Assembly (NCBI GenBank): GCA_963920765.1
Contig: OY987248.1
Location: forward strand, 18,882,539 to 18,946,538
Source: Ulota crispa
Taxonomy: Eukaryota; Streptophyta; Bryopsida; Orthotrichales; Orthotrichaceae
Length of the DNA stretch: 64,000 nt
Direction of reading: 5' to 3'
The translations under genes were made by a program, and so were the position numbers. The notes beneath the pieces are model-generated. The model made no database searches. It was not told where the DNA came from and saw nothing but the letters and a program-made list of their open reading frames with translations. Shown piece by piece: positions 1 to 11,623 of the stretch. Numbering within the stretch: the stretch's first letter is position 1; each line of letters starts with the position of its first letter.

Positions 1-85
1 TAAAAACAACTAATTCTCTGACTTCAACAAGGTTTCAAAGTTTCTTGAACATCCAAATTTGATGCCTTTGGCATTTAGGGGTTAA
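1..85. mobile_element. Right end of a TTAA-flanked element cut by the window edge
   Basis: The stretch ends in GGCATTTAGGGG followed by TTAA at 82-85, the same right terminus seen in the mini-element at 40,352-40,423. Only the right end lies in the window, so length and subfamily are open. The assignment rests on the terminus alone. Confidence 0.5.
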
Positions 86-165
86 GGGCATCCCACTTGA
101 CCTTAAAAGCTTCATCACCAAGAAACACAATGTTTTTGTTTTCATTGTTGACAACATGTTTTCCC

Positions 166-605
166 GCTGGGGTTAGATGGCATGCCATTTTGACTGGGGC
201 CCAGCTGCTTTTCCAGGGTGGCCCTGCTCGCTCTTCCTGCATGACCCCTCCTCTTGCTCGCTTCCTTCTTCTCTTTGGCTCGCTTCCTTCCTCCTTTCGG
301 CTTCCTCCTTCCCACTCGTTTCTTGTTAAGTTGTTGTAGGAATGTCAAGAAGCTAGCAACACCAGGAGCAAGCGACATGGAGCAACACAGCAATAGCTTA
401 ACAAGAAGCAAGCGGGAGGGAGGAAGTCGAAGGGAGGAAGGAAGCGAGCCGGAGAGAGGAAGGAAGCGAGCTGGAAAGAGGAAGGAAGCAAGCCGGAAAG
501 AGGAAGGAAGCAAGCAAGAGGAGGGATCAGGCAGGAAGAGTTAGCAGGGCCACGTTGGAAAAGCAGCTGGGCCCTAGCCAAAATGGCATGCCATCTAATC
601 CTAGC
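166..605. mobile_element. Fold-back element with GGTTAGATGGCATGCC termini
   Basis: Positions 166-186 and 585-605 are inverted copies of each other (GCTGGGGTTAGATGGCATGCC-like), and much of the interior also pairs, giving a long hairpin. The flanks hold a near-identical 12-base direct repeat (ACATGTTTTCCC versus CCATGTTTCCCC), which may be a target duplication. The inner arms are filled with a purine-rich repeat (see 415-525) and its complement. A shorter relative lies at 40,480-40,744. No coding capacity is evident; the open frames across it are by-products of the repeat. Confidence 0.6.
415..525. repeat. Tandem purine-rich repeat of about 22 bases
   Basis: About four imperfect copies of a unit like GGAAAGAGGAAGGAAGCAAGC run in tandem. 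The complementary pyrimidine-rich version lies at about 240-310 in the other arm of the fold-back element. Confidence 0.7.
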
Positions 606-1972
606 CCATGTTTCCCCCACATGTCCAACTAGCTAGGTACATCAAAGTCCAGCCAACAACAAATCTCCTTGTTTGCAAAAGCATATAGTTTCTCCATTAT
701 TGATCATTCAACCTACAAATTTTGAAAGAAGAAATATTTGAAGGAATGACACTGCACAAGAAAATTGCATCTTTTTGCCGTATCAAAAAGAATATTTTGG
801 TGTGTCCATGCATCAATTGCTTCCTTTTCAACCAAAGTTCCCCCAATCAGGTGTTTTGCAGTGTGGGTGCGGGTGTATATCAGGGTCTAGCGGGTATTAA
901 CCAATGAAATTCTACAAAAAAATCCAAAATAGTATATTTCAGTGCAAATATAGAAAATATCCGGTGCAAGCAGGCAAATACCGGTTGAATATGGGAAATG
1001 CCTGATTTTAACCGGGGAAGTCAAAATTTCTCCCTGGCCGCTGGTGCGGATGCCCAGAGCAGCAACAAAATCGTGAGCCCCTTGTGGAGGTGGAGGTGTC
1101 CAGGTGGGAGTGCGATGATGAAATCGAGCCTCGAGTAGTCGAGGGATCGAATTTAGGAGAGGTCCAAATATCTGAAGAGTGAAGAAGGCAGTTGCAAATG
1201 TTGCAAACGTGCAATGCAGAGAGGCATGCTCACTTTGCCCTGCTGCCATGTGCCACACCTATGCAAACACACAAGTTTCTTCCTCGACTCTGCTCCTCTG
1301 CTCCTCTTTCCCATTCAAGGGAATGAACGAAGACCCCGAAATCTAGAGGAGGCGCAGTAGCTCTGTAGCTGTAGCTAAGCTTAGCTGATTAAAGATAGCA
1401 ATGAGGTTGGGGCCATCAAGCCATGGTCGCTTGACTCGCTTCACTGCCCCTGCCATTACTATGCAGTCAGTCTGGTAGGTGGGGGATGCCCAGATGGATG
1501 CACACGTGGATGCCCAGTTGGATGCCCAGTTGGATGCCCGGTGCTTGCGCTGTGTGACCGCCAGTGCCGCCAGCGCCCCGATTTCCCCAGTTTCCAGTGG
1601 CTGATTTCCACCCAAGCAAGCTTCACTTGGACGATGTTGCTCATCGGGCTCAGGGCCATGTTGCCCTTGCTCTCAATTCGGCATTCTGGCCGGTCCCCCA
1701 CGCTGCCTCCTGCGATTTCTTCGACCTCTCCCAGTCATTTTTTTATCTCCTTTCACAGGATAATTGGACAGCGCCTTTGTTCCACCATTCGCCAATTTCA
1801 TCCTCTTATTTAAACTATCCTTATAAGACCTCTCTAATATCATTTATTTACCGGGCCATTCCGTTCATCTTTAAATGTCCACAAATGAAGATCTTTTGAT
1901 ATCAAGTTGGAGCCTAAAGCATTGATTTTTGTGACATCCTTGGCAGAGACTGGACTAAGCAGAGGCCTTCTC
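606..1972. other. Intergenic, no gene supported
   Basis: The left part is AT-rich; 1,018-1,800 is GC-richer and carries short open frames on both strands, none with a recognisable motif. At about 1,480-1,535 a 12-base unit (GTTGGATGCCCA) is repeated in tandem about four times. Confidence 0.5.
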
Positions 1973-2691
1973 TTAACCCCTGAAGGACCAAGCCCCCTTT
2001 TTGGGTTTGGGGACAAATGAGATTTCGGGCATGTACCTATGGTTAAACTACTTTGCATTGTTCTTTGAAACTTTTATGGAAGATGGGGAACTCAAAGATT
2101 TACGTGGGCATTTAATTTTTTCTTCATTCTGACATTTATTGAAGAAGTTAAAAATGAATTTTTGGGAAAAGGTTCAGATCAAGCAGCCCTAAAAATTCTT
2201 AAAAATTGCATCATAAATAAATAAAAATACAAAATAGGTTCTTTAGACTTATTTATAGGTGGGGGGTTTTAAATCATTCAATTTTCATTAATGAGATGAA
2301 AGTTATGAGAAGTTTTTGGTTGTGTGTAGGTGTGATTTTGAGAGAAACCATACCTACACATGAACAAAAACTTCTCATAATTTTCATCTCATCAATGGAA
2401 ATTGAATGATTCAAAACTTCCCACCTATAAATAAGTCTAAAGAACCTATTTCGTATTTTTATTTATTTATGATGCAATTTTTAAGAATTTTTAGGGCTGA
2501 CTGATTTGGACCTTTTCCCAGAAATTCATTTTTAACTTCCTCAGTAAATGTTAGAATGAAGAAAAAATTAAATGCCCACGTAGATCTTTGAGTTCCCCAT
2601 CTTCCATAAAAATTTCAAAAAACAACGCAGAGTAGTCTAGCCATAGGTACATGCCTGAAATCTAGGGGACAGTTGGTCGTTTAGGGGTTAA
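1973..2691. mobile_element. TTAA element, fold-back form (A-A type)
   Basis: TTAA flanks at 1,973-1,976 and 2,688-2,691 enclose 711 bases that are one large inverted repeat, with arms of about 340 bases meeting near 2,335. Both ends begin CCCC(T)(A/G)AAGGACCA-like and then run into the same inner sequence (…GGGCATGTACC…), so both arms derive from the same element end, called A here. It is non-coding. The twin copy is at 14,896-15,624. Confidence 0.8.
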
Positions 2692-4010
2692 CAAAGCACA
2701 ATGCAGGGGGCGGGGAAGCACTTTGTAAGAGTCTTGATTTGGAAAAGCTAAGCATATCACTAATTTAATATTGAATACTAAATCTGTAGGGCAAACCAAT
2801 GCTCCAACAACATCTTAAACTCATTCCAAGCCATCCACATCTCTCCAATTCTAGATTAAAGTTTAAATACTATCAGTCTTTGAACCACCACCCAATTAGT
2901 TCAACTTTTTTATTGACTGTTGCGAAGGTCAAAACTAGCTGTTACTGATTTAGTTTCACCCATGAATATCAATTCTTCTCAAACTTTCCTCCACTCTTAA
3001 ATTCATTTACTTTCAAAGTCCAACCATAATTTTTCCATTTCAAATAGATTGCTTCCTACTAGATGTTGGTTCTCCTTGGCCATTAACTTTCGCTTTTGGA
3101 AGGTAGTGAAATCTATTAATTGGTCTAGCAATTTACAACTACCAAATACGATACGGTTCTTGAGAATATTTTTTGTAGTAACTAAGAGGCTCATCAGCTT
3201 ACTCTCTTTATTGTATTTTAGAGATAGTAGAGTGGCAAAAATAAATATTATGGTGAAGCCGCATGTATGTGCATACATCTATGTCTTGGACAAAAATCGT
3301 TTGCACCTGGAAGTGTTATACGGTTTCATCTATATATCAAGCCCGGATATCAAGCCAACTTGCCAAATTTTCAAGCGACTATTTTAGCATGGTACCCACC
3401 TTCTTATTCTGTGCATTGAGGATGCTCCTACACTGCAATGGAGCATGACGTTGCAAAGGTGAAAGCAGAGCTGGATGCTGATTGTTGACCCAAACCGATT
3501 TCCCACATCAATAACAGCGGAGGCATGTTACCATGCTAATGACATGAGCTGCTGCCGAATGAGACCGCCTGTTTCTGTTGAGCTTGAATTGGCTAAAGGT
3601 CAGAGGTACGACCTCCACGTCCACGATGTTCCCCTTCCGGCCTGCTTTGGCAACAGAATTTCCAAATGCAGCATGACTGCCCCACAAGTCCAACTAATTA
3701 ATTGAACTTCCCCAAAAATAACCCACTAAACATTCTCCCTGCATGTTCTCAAAGCCGTAGCTCCACATTCTCACTTGAATGCTTCTGAAGCAAGGAGGGT
3801 AGGATAATAACATCTCCACACGGCCCACACCAGCACCAACTCTGTTGGTGCTCCAAATTGGGAGGCGGCACTAAATGCACCAGTTTTCTATTCAATCACG
3901 CCCAAATGAGGAAATTTACGCCTGCGGCAATTACAGCACTTCCAGCCTGAAAACAAGGGCCTCCAAAGTGGCAAGAATGCAAAAAAAACAAAACAAAACA
4001 ATCGGTCAGA
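2692..4010. other. Intergenic, no gene supported
   Basis: AT-rich DNA with short open frames (for example 3,049-3,387 and 3,475-3,705) that carry no recognisable motif and have no consistent splice context. Confidence 0.45.
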
Positions 4011-4019
4011 GCCTCGCAG

Positions 4020-4305
4020 TCGCAGAGTTTTATTTTTAATTTTGTCAAGGTAGAGCGACCCGCACCTCAGAATGCAGGCACGTAAGGAAAATTTAGCTAA
4101 AAGTGGAACACACGGATGATTAATAGAAGTTCATCCAAACAACTACTAACCGCTAATTTCATCCAAAATACGGCGAACTGCGTTTCCACTCAAGCAGGGA
4201 TGTGACAATTTCATCCAAATTTTCACTGGAGTTTCTCAGTGTAGTTGTCGCCATCTCACTTTTGAGGTAATATTTAGGCAAAAAATTTGCCAAAAATTAA
4301 ATGAC
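4020..4305 (+). repeat. Dispersed repeat of about 280 bases, copy 1
   Basis: It shares a series of blocks in the same order (TTTTGTCAAGGTAGAGCGACC, ACGTAAGGAAAATTTAGCTA, TTCATCCAAA, GGCAAAAAATTTGCC) with 52,985-53,270 and 54,975-55,258. The ends are T-rich at the left and GGCAA-rich at the right, but I could not fix termini or a target duplication. It is probably a short non-autonomous DNA transposon. Confidence 0.55.
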
Positions 4306-4750
4306 TCGCTGAGTCGCTGCCCAGCTTGGGAGAGATAAGCCCACGAGCTCGTGGGATGCTCAGGAAAAGGAATGTGAGCCAATGGTTGCCGGGAATGTGA
4401 TTCTTGTGCGATCCGCAAGAGCTGCGCTTGCATTAACTCAAAGCAACAGTTTGTGGGTGGAAAGGCCAGAGTGGGCCAATCTTCGCCATCGCCCCATTTA
4501 ATGCCATCTCATGTTTTAAGGGATAGTTTGAAGGAAACTGATGTAGAGTTCCTACTGTAGCATGCTGAATTAAGCTGTGCATTCGTTCCAGGAGGGTATG
4601 TCGGAGGGTATCTGCACCAACCTCTGCACACAACTATTTTGTGCTTCCGAAAATCCTAACGTGAATCCATTAAGGAAATGCTAAATTTCGAACAACCTAC
4701 TGTATGTATTGGTTTTATAACGACGAAAATTACGTAAAAATATCATATCA

Positions 4751-5162
4751 ATAAAATCAGGGAATTGATATGCGTACCACAGCTTCTTTACTATCCCACC
4801 ACACCCCGGGGTAAATTTTAGATTTCTACCATCAAGAACCTGAATTTGAGGATTTGAAATTCAGATTTGGACTCAGAGACAATGATTTTGTTTTAAATAA
4901 CAAAAAAAGTTGTAATTGAACAACACATAATGAAAAAGCTTAGCTCGGGAGAAAAGTATTACTTTTATTTTTGTTTATAAAAAAGATAAGCTTTTTCATT
5001 GGGTGTTGTTCAATTACAACTTTTTTTGTGCTTCTATTTGAGTTCAAATCTGAATTCCAAATTCTCAAATTCAGGTTCTTGATGGTAGAAATCTAAAATT
5101 TACCCCGGGGTGTGGTGGGATAGTCAATAGGTGTGGTACGCATATCAATTCCCATAAAATCA
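4751..5162. mobile_element. Mutator-like fold-back MITE with perfect 9-base duplication
   Basis: The element spans 4,760-5,153 (394 bases) and is flanked by identical 9-base direct repeats ATAAAATCA at 4,751-4,759 and 5,154-5,162. Termini are GGGAATTGATATGCGTACCA and its complement, and the arms pair over about 150-190 bases, including a palindromic CCCCGGGG block. A 9-base duplication with G-starting long inverted repeats fits a Mutator-like element. A diverged relative is at 52,715-53,405. It does not code for protein. Confidence 0.85.
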
Positions 5163-6015
5163 GTACGTTTCGCTAATGTCGGTTTTAGAATCCCGCTGAT
5201 ATTAGACCTTGCTGATTTAGTGAGGTGGTCAGTGTTCAGAACTTGCATGGCCGCTCGAACGGCTGGAGTGCTGGACCAGTGTGTGTGTGTGTGTGGGGAT
5301 TTCCACTAAACTAGACCTTATCCACCATTCTCTATTAATAATTTCCTTTTATTGATGCATTCTGGTTGTTTTGTATATTATCACTTGGCCCGTAAGAAGG
5401 TTGTTGTCTAAAATGTGGACACATTACAAGGGAACACTGTCAAATTGGACAGTTGACAGTTTTTGTTGTCGATTTGGACACAATTTGGACAGTGGTTTGT
5501 CATTTTAGACCCATTTAGTCAATTTGGACACAATTTCTTGTAGTAACAATGAATGATTTTAAATGCTTAGTAGGTGCACAAAATGGAAGAGATACATCCC
5601 AGTACATTTAGAAAGCATTTTTTAGGTTTATTATTTAACGGTATGACTTGCTTGATTGTTGGATGCTTTATGATTTTTGCACTAGGTTTTGCATCAATTT
5701 ATGTAGAGATAGATGAAGAAAAAACTTGCAAAAAGAAAGGTTCGATTTTTAGGATCTTCTTAGGTCATTATTTATATTGCCTCAAAAGATTTGATCTACA
5801 TGCTACCCTCCCATCACTCCTAGGGGTTAAACATGACTTTGTTAAAATTCAAGAGAGGCTTTCCACACTAAATATCCAGCTTTCTTTGAATATTTTAAGT
5901 ATACTTTTTGTTACAGCTTTGTACCCAAATACCATATCCAATTCGTTGCATCAATTCTTGAGCCAAGTCCCACTTTCTTGATGCCATAAGTTCCAAAAAT
6001 TATTACCACCACTTT
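5163..6015. other. Intergenic; one unassigned 135-codon open frame
   Basis: Holds a short GT microsatellite at about 5,280-5,294 and a region at 5,405-5,545 rich in repeated TTTGGACA motifs, perhaps a decayed short transposon. The frame 5,574-5,981 (135 codons, two hydrophobic stretches near residues 20-45 and 105-120) resembles nothing I know and has AT-rich composition like the surrounding non-coding DNA, so I do not call it a gene. Confidence 0.4.
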
Positions 6016-6250
6016 TAAGGTAAATTGGGAAAAAGAGTACTTTTTGGGACATTTGAAGTTTTTGGTGATCACCTAAAACCAAGCTAAGGTTTTTTTTGGG
6101 TACACGTGTCGTCACTTGAGAGGAGGAAATTGTGAGAGAAAAATTTTAGTGACTCAAGCTGAATCTGATACTTTCAAATCCAGTTTAAGGTGACTTCTCT
6201 GGATCCAAGTGGCGTACAAATTGGGACCCCCGTTTTCCCAATTTACCTAA
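6016..6250. mobile_element. PIF/Harbinger-like MITE, TAA duplication
   Basis: The element at 6,019-6,247 (229 bases) has inverted termini GGTAAATTGGGAAAA… and …TTTTCCCAATTTACC, flanked by TAA on both sides (6,016-6,018 and 6,248-6,250). A 3-base TAA duplication is typical of the PIF/Harbinger (Tourist) class. Relatives are at 11,313-11,589 and 11,624-11,857. Confidence 0.7.
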
Positions 6251-6740
6251 TATGGTGTTCACCATGCACACATTTCCAAGTGAAACCGGACAAGGGACAT
6301 GAGACATACAAGTCCAGCCTAGTGGGATTTGAGAGTTCAGTGGCACTTGGGACATGAGACAATTAGGAGTGAAACCGCCAATGAGCTGTAGCATTTTGTA
6401 TTTTACTGCTAAGCCCGCAAATCTTTCCCCATAGAGGGGACCGGGGGTCAATCTCTGAGAAACAGTCATAGAAGTCATGCACTGCTTGTAGTTGCGACGT
6501 ACAGTTTTCATTTAGTATGCGCTTGTTTTTCAAAGCTTTTTATTAAACTGGTCTACAGAATTACAGCTTCATCTTGTCAAGGGTATGAGATTATGGGGTC
6601 TAAGCTATCTTCCCCCTTTTGTTGTTTTCATCATCGTGCATGGTCTCCAGAATCCCAACTGTATCTGAAGAGTAAATTGACTTTATTACTCTACGTTCAG
6701 TAATACACCAAATTAAAACTCATTAATGTACACGTACACT

Positions 6741-7665
6741 TTAACCTCTAAAGGACCAGACCCCTTTTTCAGAAACATAGCGATTTTGGGCAGGTATCTG
6801 TGATTGGAGCTTTTCATATTTTAGGCTGAAATTTTAACAGAATGTGGTAACGAGGTTTATCTTTCATATTCACTAAATTTCATGACATTTAAAATTATGA
6901 ATAAAAAGTTATGGCTGAATATGTTGTTTTTTTTTTAATATTTGTCAAGCAGCCTAGGCAGATTTTTTAAAATCACTTTTTTCAAAAACAAAATTTTTTA
7001 GATTGGTTTAGGAGATTTATGTGAATGTATGAAGCTTTGAATCATTTCGTCTAAATCAACAAGACAAAGGTTATGAGGATTTTTTATTTGTATGCAATTA
7101 TGGATTCTCTACTCCAAATTAAACTTTCAAGTCCTTTATTTTACTCAATTTTCAACATTTTGGAAAAAAACAAAACCAAAGGATGAATATTGTTTATGAC
7201 GACATTATGACCATTGGGATTGGCATTTTTCATTTCCATAATTATGTTTTTAACAATTTAGTGTTTTGAATCATTCTCTACTTCATTTTACTTACTAATT
7301 TTTTTTATATGTTATATAACTCCAAATGAGTTGAAACTTTTTTGACATGTACATACCTTAGGTGGAATAAGGAATTTAGAGAAGCACCATCCACATGGCC
7401 TTATTTCCTTAGGAATTTCACCTTCTAAAGGGTAGCCACCTGATTTTTCACAAGACATTTTTGAATATTAAAATCATTCTAACTTCCAATCTACATAGTG
7501 GAAAACTCTGAATTTTTTTCCACATCTTCTATAACCATTCTTTTACAAGATCCTACGGTCACATATGCACAAAAATGTTTTTATATTCAAATTTGTTTGA
7601 TGCTCTAAAAATGGCAATTTTGAAGAGTTTTTGGTGAAAACTTTGCATGGACTTTTAGGGGTTAA
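6741..7665 (+). mobile_element. TTAA element, subfamily II, A-to-B form
   Basis: TTAA at 6,741-6,744 and 7,662-7,665 enclose 917 bases. The left (A) end reads CCTCTAAAGGACCAGACC and the right (B) end …ACTTTTAGGGG. Only the terminal bases are inverted repeats; the interior is asymmetric and non-coding. The closest relatives are 13,391-14,305 (reverse orientation) and 39,235-40,162. The right TTAA is shared with the next element. Confidence 0.8.
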
Positions 7666-8581
7666 CCCCTAATGGCCCAAGGAACCCACTTTGGGCTTTA
7701 TGAGAACTTGGGCAGGCTCTATTGACTTCATAATTTGGAAATTTTTCATAATTTTCTTAGGATGGATGCTACTCATCATAATCTACATGTGAAGCTTTAT
7801 TTCATGTCATTTCAATAAGTAATTCAAAAGTCAGAAGGTGTTTTCAATTTCAATGTCAAATCGGGCAGCAAAAAATGTATTCTAAGTTTTTTTTTAATTT
7901 TTTTATAGAATTGTATAGATTGATACCTACTCAAAAAAAATTGAATCACTCAATTCCAAATAATGAGGTAAGAGTTACAAGGAGTTTTCTTTTGCGGGCA
8001 ATGAAGGTAGGAAGAGGGTAGAAAAAACATATAAAGTTATCTTTTACTCTCAATTTTGAAAAATTACAAATGATAATGAAAAATAAAGTTACTAATTGTC
8101 TGTTAGAGCATTCTCACCATTGGGATTAACAATTTTCAAATTGTTCCAAAACTTATTAGCATATTAGTTATATCTTTCATTCATCAATACCTTTCACTTT
8201 ACATTTTTTGTAAAAATGAATCCAATTTTTTTTTGGTTAAATTTTTTTATATATGCTTTCAAGCCATTTTCCAACATATTGCAAAAATTGCACAAGAAAT
8301 ACAACATATGTGTGTTTTTCTAAAAAGTTTGAAAATCAAAACTTCACCTTTTGGAAGGACTAGAAAAACCTACATTTTGAAATTTAGGCACATTGATTTT
8401 GCAATTGGTGGGGATATTCATTCTAAAATTTTGGGACAATGTACTTGTGCAAGTCAACCAAAGGATCCTACAATTAGATTTGTGAAAAAGTAAATTTCAA
8501 TGAAGATTTTGACCCTGGTTTGGAGACTAGTATTTTGAAGCAGTTTTGGGCCTCTAAACACAAAAGAATTTTAGGGGTTAA
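7662..8581 (+). mobile_element. TTAA element, subfamily III
   Basis: TTAA at 7,662-7,665 (shared with the preceding element) and 8,578-8,581 enclose 912 bases starting CCCCTAATGGCCCAAGG and ending …TTTTAGGGG. It is a near-colinear copy of 51,237-52,149. An open frame at 8,233-8,493 (86 codons) is also open in the other copy; see findings. Confidence 0.8.
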
Positions 8582-9337
8582 GCAGATTCAAAGGCAGATT
8601 TTCAATTCTCATTTGCTCAAAGATCCTTGGAATACTCTTCCATTCTCGTACTCCTAATCTTGAGGTTTATAATCATCCCAGCCCAGTTTTTGTCCGTCCT
8701 TTTGCGTATTTTATAAAATTCCAGGCCTCTGGGAATTTAGGTTGGGATTTGGGACCTTTACTTTCCCAAATCCATGGCAAAAACGTTTGCAACAGCGATT
8801 TAATAGGCGGCAGAGTGGGTTTTATTTATTTATTTACAGTATTTACTTACTTAAAGGCGAGTTTCACAGTTTCCTTGCTTTCATGGAGAGTCAACTCATA
8901 AGTAGAAATTTAGTTTTGACTTAAACTTAGTAGGGCAGCAAGATTTAGAGTATCTCCTTCATTTGGCTCTTTTGATGATGAGCTTCATTCCTCCATTTCC
9001 TCCCTCTTTCCTATGCCTTTTGTGGTGTAATTCTCCTGCGTGCCACAAGACCTCAATCTTCGTATTAATAATATGGTTAGAGGAACAGGCTGGCCCTCTT
9101 GACAAAGCATTCTTTGCATTAAACTAAATGTGTCCTTTTCCAACAAAAAGTAAAAAACCAAGAAAAAGAAAAGCTGTGAAGCGAAGAGCGATAAAAAAAA
9201 AAAGAGAGGGTTGTGGAAATACTGCACTCACGAAAGAAAAATATCTGGTTATTGACAACCGTGCAGCCAAAGAAATGAAATCAACTATAAATCCTTCATT
9301 AGTCCGTCCACACCCTTACAAGCAAAATTTAACTTGC
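8582..9337. other. Intergenic, no gene supported
   Basis: Contains a TTTATTTATTTAC-type AT-rich patch near 8,820-8,850 and a Lys/Arg-rich short open frame at 9,128-9,340 with no recognisable family. I see nothing else. Confidence 0.4.
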
Positions 9338-9656
9338 TAAGGGCATCTCCACCAGTCCAGGCTTTTTCAAAGTTTTCATCTGGTTTGGCAAAGCCTCAAG
9401 GCTCTCAATCTCCACCCATGCTCTTTAAAAAGGTGGCCTTGCACTCCAACATGTCCCATAAATAAGCAGTTGATCACTTATCAAAAGAAGTAGAGGATAA
9501 AGCTCACTAAACTTAATGTGAATATTGAGTGAATAGTGGCTTGAAGAGTGGCTTGCTAGACTTGCTATATCAAAGTGTTTGAGAGGGTTTTGAGAGGGGC
9601 CTCAACACTTTTCATCCACTTTGAGCAAACCAGAGTCACTAGTGGATATGCCCTAA
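9338..9656 (+). mobile_element. Harbinger-like MITE with GGGCATCTCCACC termini, copy 1
   Basis: The element at 9,341-9,653 (313 bases) has inverted termini GGGCATCTCCACCAG / CTAGTGGATATGCCC and TAA on each side (9,338-9,340, 9,654-9,656). Termini of this type with a TAA duplication are common among plant Tourist-like MITEs. Copies lie at 34,322-34,635 (inverted) and 35,476-35,775. Confidence 0.75.
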
Positions 9657-9920
9657 GACTTTAAATCTATTTTGAAAAGCCTTCAAAATTCTCATCCCCA
9701 CCTTGCTCTTCAAAAGTGCCTTGTAAACGGTCAATTGACCAATCATTAAGTGGAATATAGGATAAAGCTCACTAAAATTAGGATGCCTAGTGATTTCAAG
9801 GGTCATTGCTAGACTTGCTTGATTTGAGAGTCAAGAAAACATTTTGACAAGTCTAGAGTTCTTATCATCCATACATTGCAAGTGTAAGACCCTTTGCATG
9901 TAAGGGTGAGGATGCTCCAA
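9657..9920 (+). mobile_element. Diverged second copy of the GGGCATCTCC MITE
   Basis: Directly after copy 1 the inner block order (CTCATCCCCACCTTGCTCTT, GGTCAATTGACC, AGGATAAAGCTCACTAAA) repeats with many changes and ends near GAGGATGCTCC. Its left terminus is degraded, so it looks like an older neighbour. Confidence 0.5.
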
Positions 9921-10423
9921 GTTAGGAAAATCTCAACCTCAAACTTCAACACCATGTGATTTAAACCCCTAAGGGCCCAAGCCTTTTTTTGTGAAAGTCA
10001 CTAAAAACTGCCACTTTTGGGGGAAGGAGTAGAAAAATAGGAAAAAAAGTTTTTGAAAATTGAATCATAAGATCTTTCCCTAGACTATGGGAGGTACTTG
10101 TGGGAAAAAAATCACCTCATTCTAGAGGTAGAAGAGTAAGATATATATTGACAATGGAAGTGACAAAAAAAAATTCCTTGCTACCCACCAAAAATTCAAA
10201 AGCCTTTGACCACTCTTACATCAAAAAAAATGCTCGATGCAAAGTTGAGGTTTGATTGTTCTACGTAAAGACCAAGTTAGGTATATGTTGGTGGAGTATT
10301 TTCAAATCAATCAAAGGTGTACAAAATACTTTAAAAAATCTTTAAATGGCGGAAGGTCATGAAATTTGCAAGTACATTTGATATAATTGGGGGCTTTATA
10401 TAAAACTCAAAAATTCAAGTCAT

Positions 10424-11163
10424 GGGTAGTTGCAAGAAACACTTCATTGTTTTGTCTCAAACACCCTTAAAACCGGTAGAACTGGGTAGTACTATGAGCT
10501 TTTGAAATAATTGTTTTCTAAATAAAATAAAATATGGAAAATTTGTAGAGCACTCAAAATAGCACACTTGAGAAAATTTAGACCTAGAAAAATGTTATTC
10601 TAAAAGTTGTGCACACAAATAGAGGGCCAGAAATTACCAACAAAAAGACAATTTCTTTTTTGCTATTTAGAAAATAGTAAAAAAATTCAAAGAAATTTTA
10701 AAAAAAATGTCCATTTTTTACCTCTTTGAGTAGCTTCACCTGATGCAAGTGGTTTTTGTAGGAAGATTTTTTTTTTCACCAATCATTCAAAAAAGGATGC
10801 CCACTTTGAGGGTGTGTGCACAGCATGGAATTTAGAATTTTATAAAACCCTTCTACATATCCATGTAATGCTCTATGATGAACAACTACCCTGCTTTGTG
10901 GCATGAGATTTGCTTTTTTGGACCCAAAATATTACTAAAAATCCCCGAAATGGCCAAGGTAGATACTTATTTGGAGGCTGTTCAAAAATAGTAAAATAAT
11001 TTTAAAAAAAATTCAAAAATTATAGAAGGTTTGTAACTATGACATGTACCTTCCTCTGAAAATTTAGCTCAAAAGAACTTGCTGTGCAAAAGTTACAAGC
11101 CAAAAAGCACTTGCAAGAGGTGACGGGGACAAAAAATAGTACAAGTGTTTCTTGCAATCACCC
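10424..11163. mobile_element. Nested element with GGGT(A/G)TTGCAAGAAACACTT inverted ends
   Basis: Positions 10,424-10,444 and 11,143-11,163 are inverted copies, both containing TTGCAAGAAACACTT. Weaker pairing continues inward. No clear target duplication was found. It is non-coding. Confidence 0.55.
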
Positions 11164-11312
11164 TCACATTGATGAAAACAGAGAAAACCAAAGATCCTTA
11201 GCCTATGACAACTTAAGTAAAAAATTAATCAAAAAATTCATACTCAAATAGCTTAAAAAACTAAAGCACCAAATTTAACAAGGGGCAAAAGGAATGGAGA
11301 ACGTGTTATTCA

Positions 11313-11589
11313 TTAATTTGGGAAAATGATGGGTACCATTTTGTACGTCACCTTAATCCAAAATAGTCACCTTAATTCAAATTCAGGAGGTCACATTAAA
11401 CCTAGTTAATGAATTTTTGTCCAAAATTTCAGAAGTTAGTGAACTTTCTGTCCAAAAAGAGCGTATTTTTGGAAGATGTGTATCTCATTTCATTGGAAAA
11501 CAATCAATGGATTCCCATTCAATGAGTATGGCAATCTCTGGAAAAAAAAGAGCAAGAAATCCCACTTTGTATGTTTTATCCCAAATTAA
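11313..11589. mobile_element. MITE of the AATTTGGGAAAA family, copy 2
   Basis: The left end ATTAATTTGGGAAAATGAT and right end GTTTTATCCCAAATTAA are inverted, and the adjoining block (GTACGTCACCTTAATCC) matches the complement of the right part of 6,019-6,247. The element is degraded and its duplication is unclear. Confidence 0.5.
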
Positions 11590-11623
11590 CAAATAATGCA
11601 TTAGAGGTTTGAACATCATATTT

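Noticed and set aside
142-620. Overlapping Leu/Ser/Pro-rich and Arg/Glu-rich frames on both strands
   Set aside because: They arise from the purine-rich tandem repeat and its complement inside a fold-back element.
1973-2691. TA-duplicating (Tc1/mariner-like) origin for the TTAA elements
   Set aside because: The bases outside the TA are T and A in nearly all copies, which a TA duplication would not require; TTAA fits better.
5405-5550. Possible CACTA-type MITE ending in TTCTTGTAGTAAC
   Set aside because: The right end resembles CACTACAAGAA in complement, but no matching left end or duplication could be found.
5574-5981. 135-codon open frame with hydrophobic stretches
   Set aside because: AT-rich composition like its surroundings, no recognisable motif, no splice context; probably chance.
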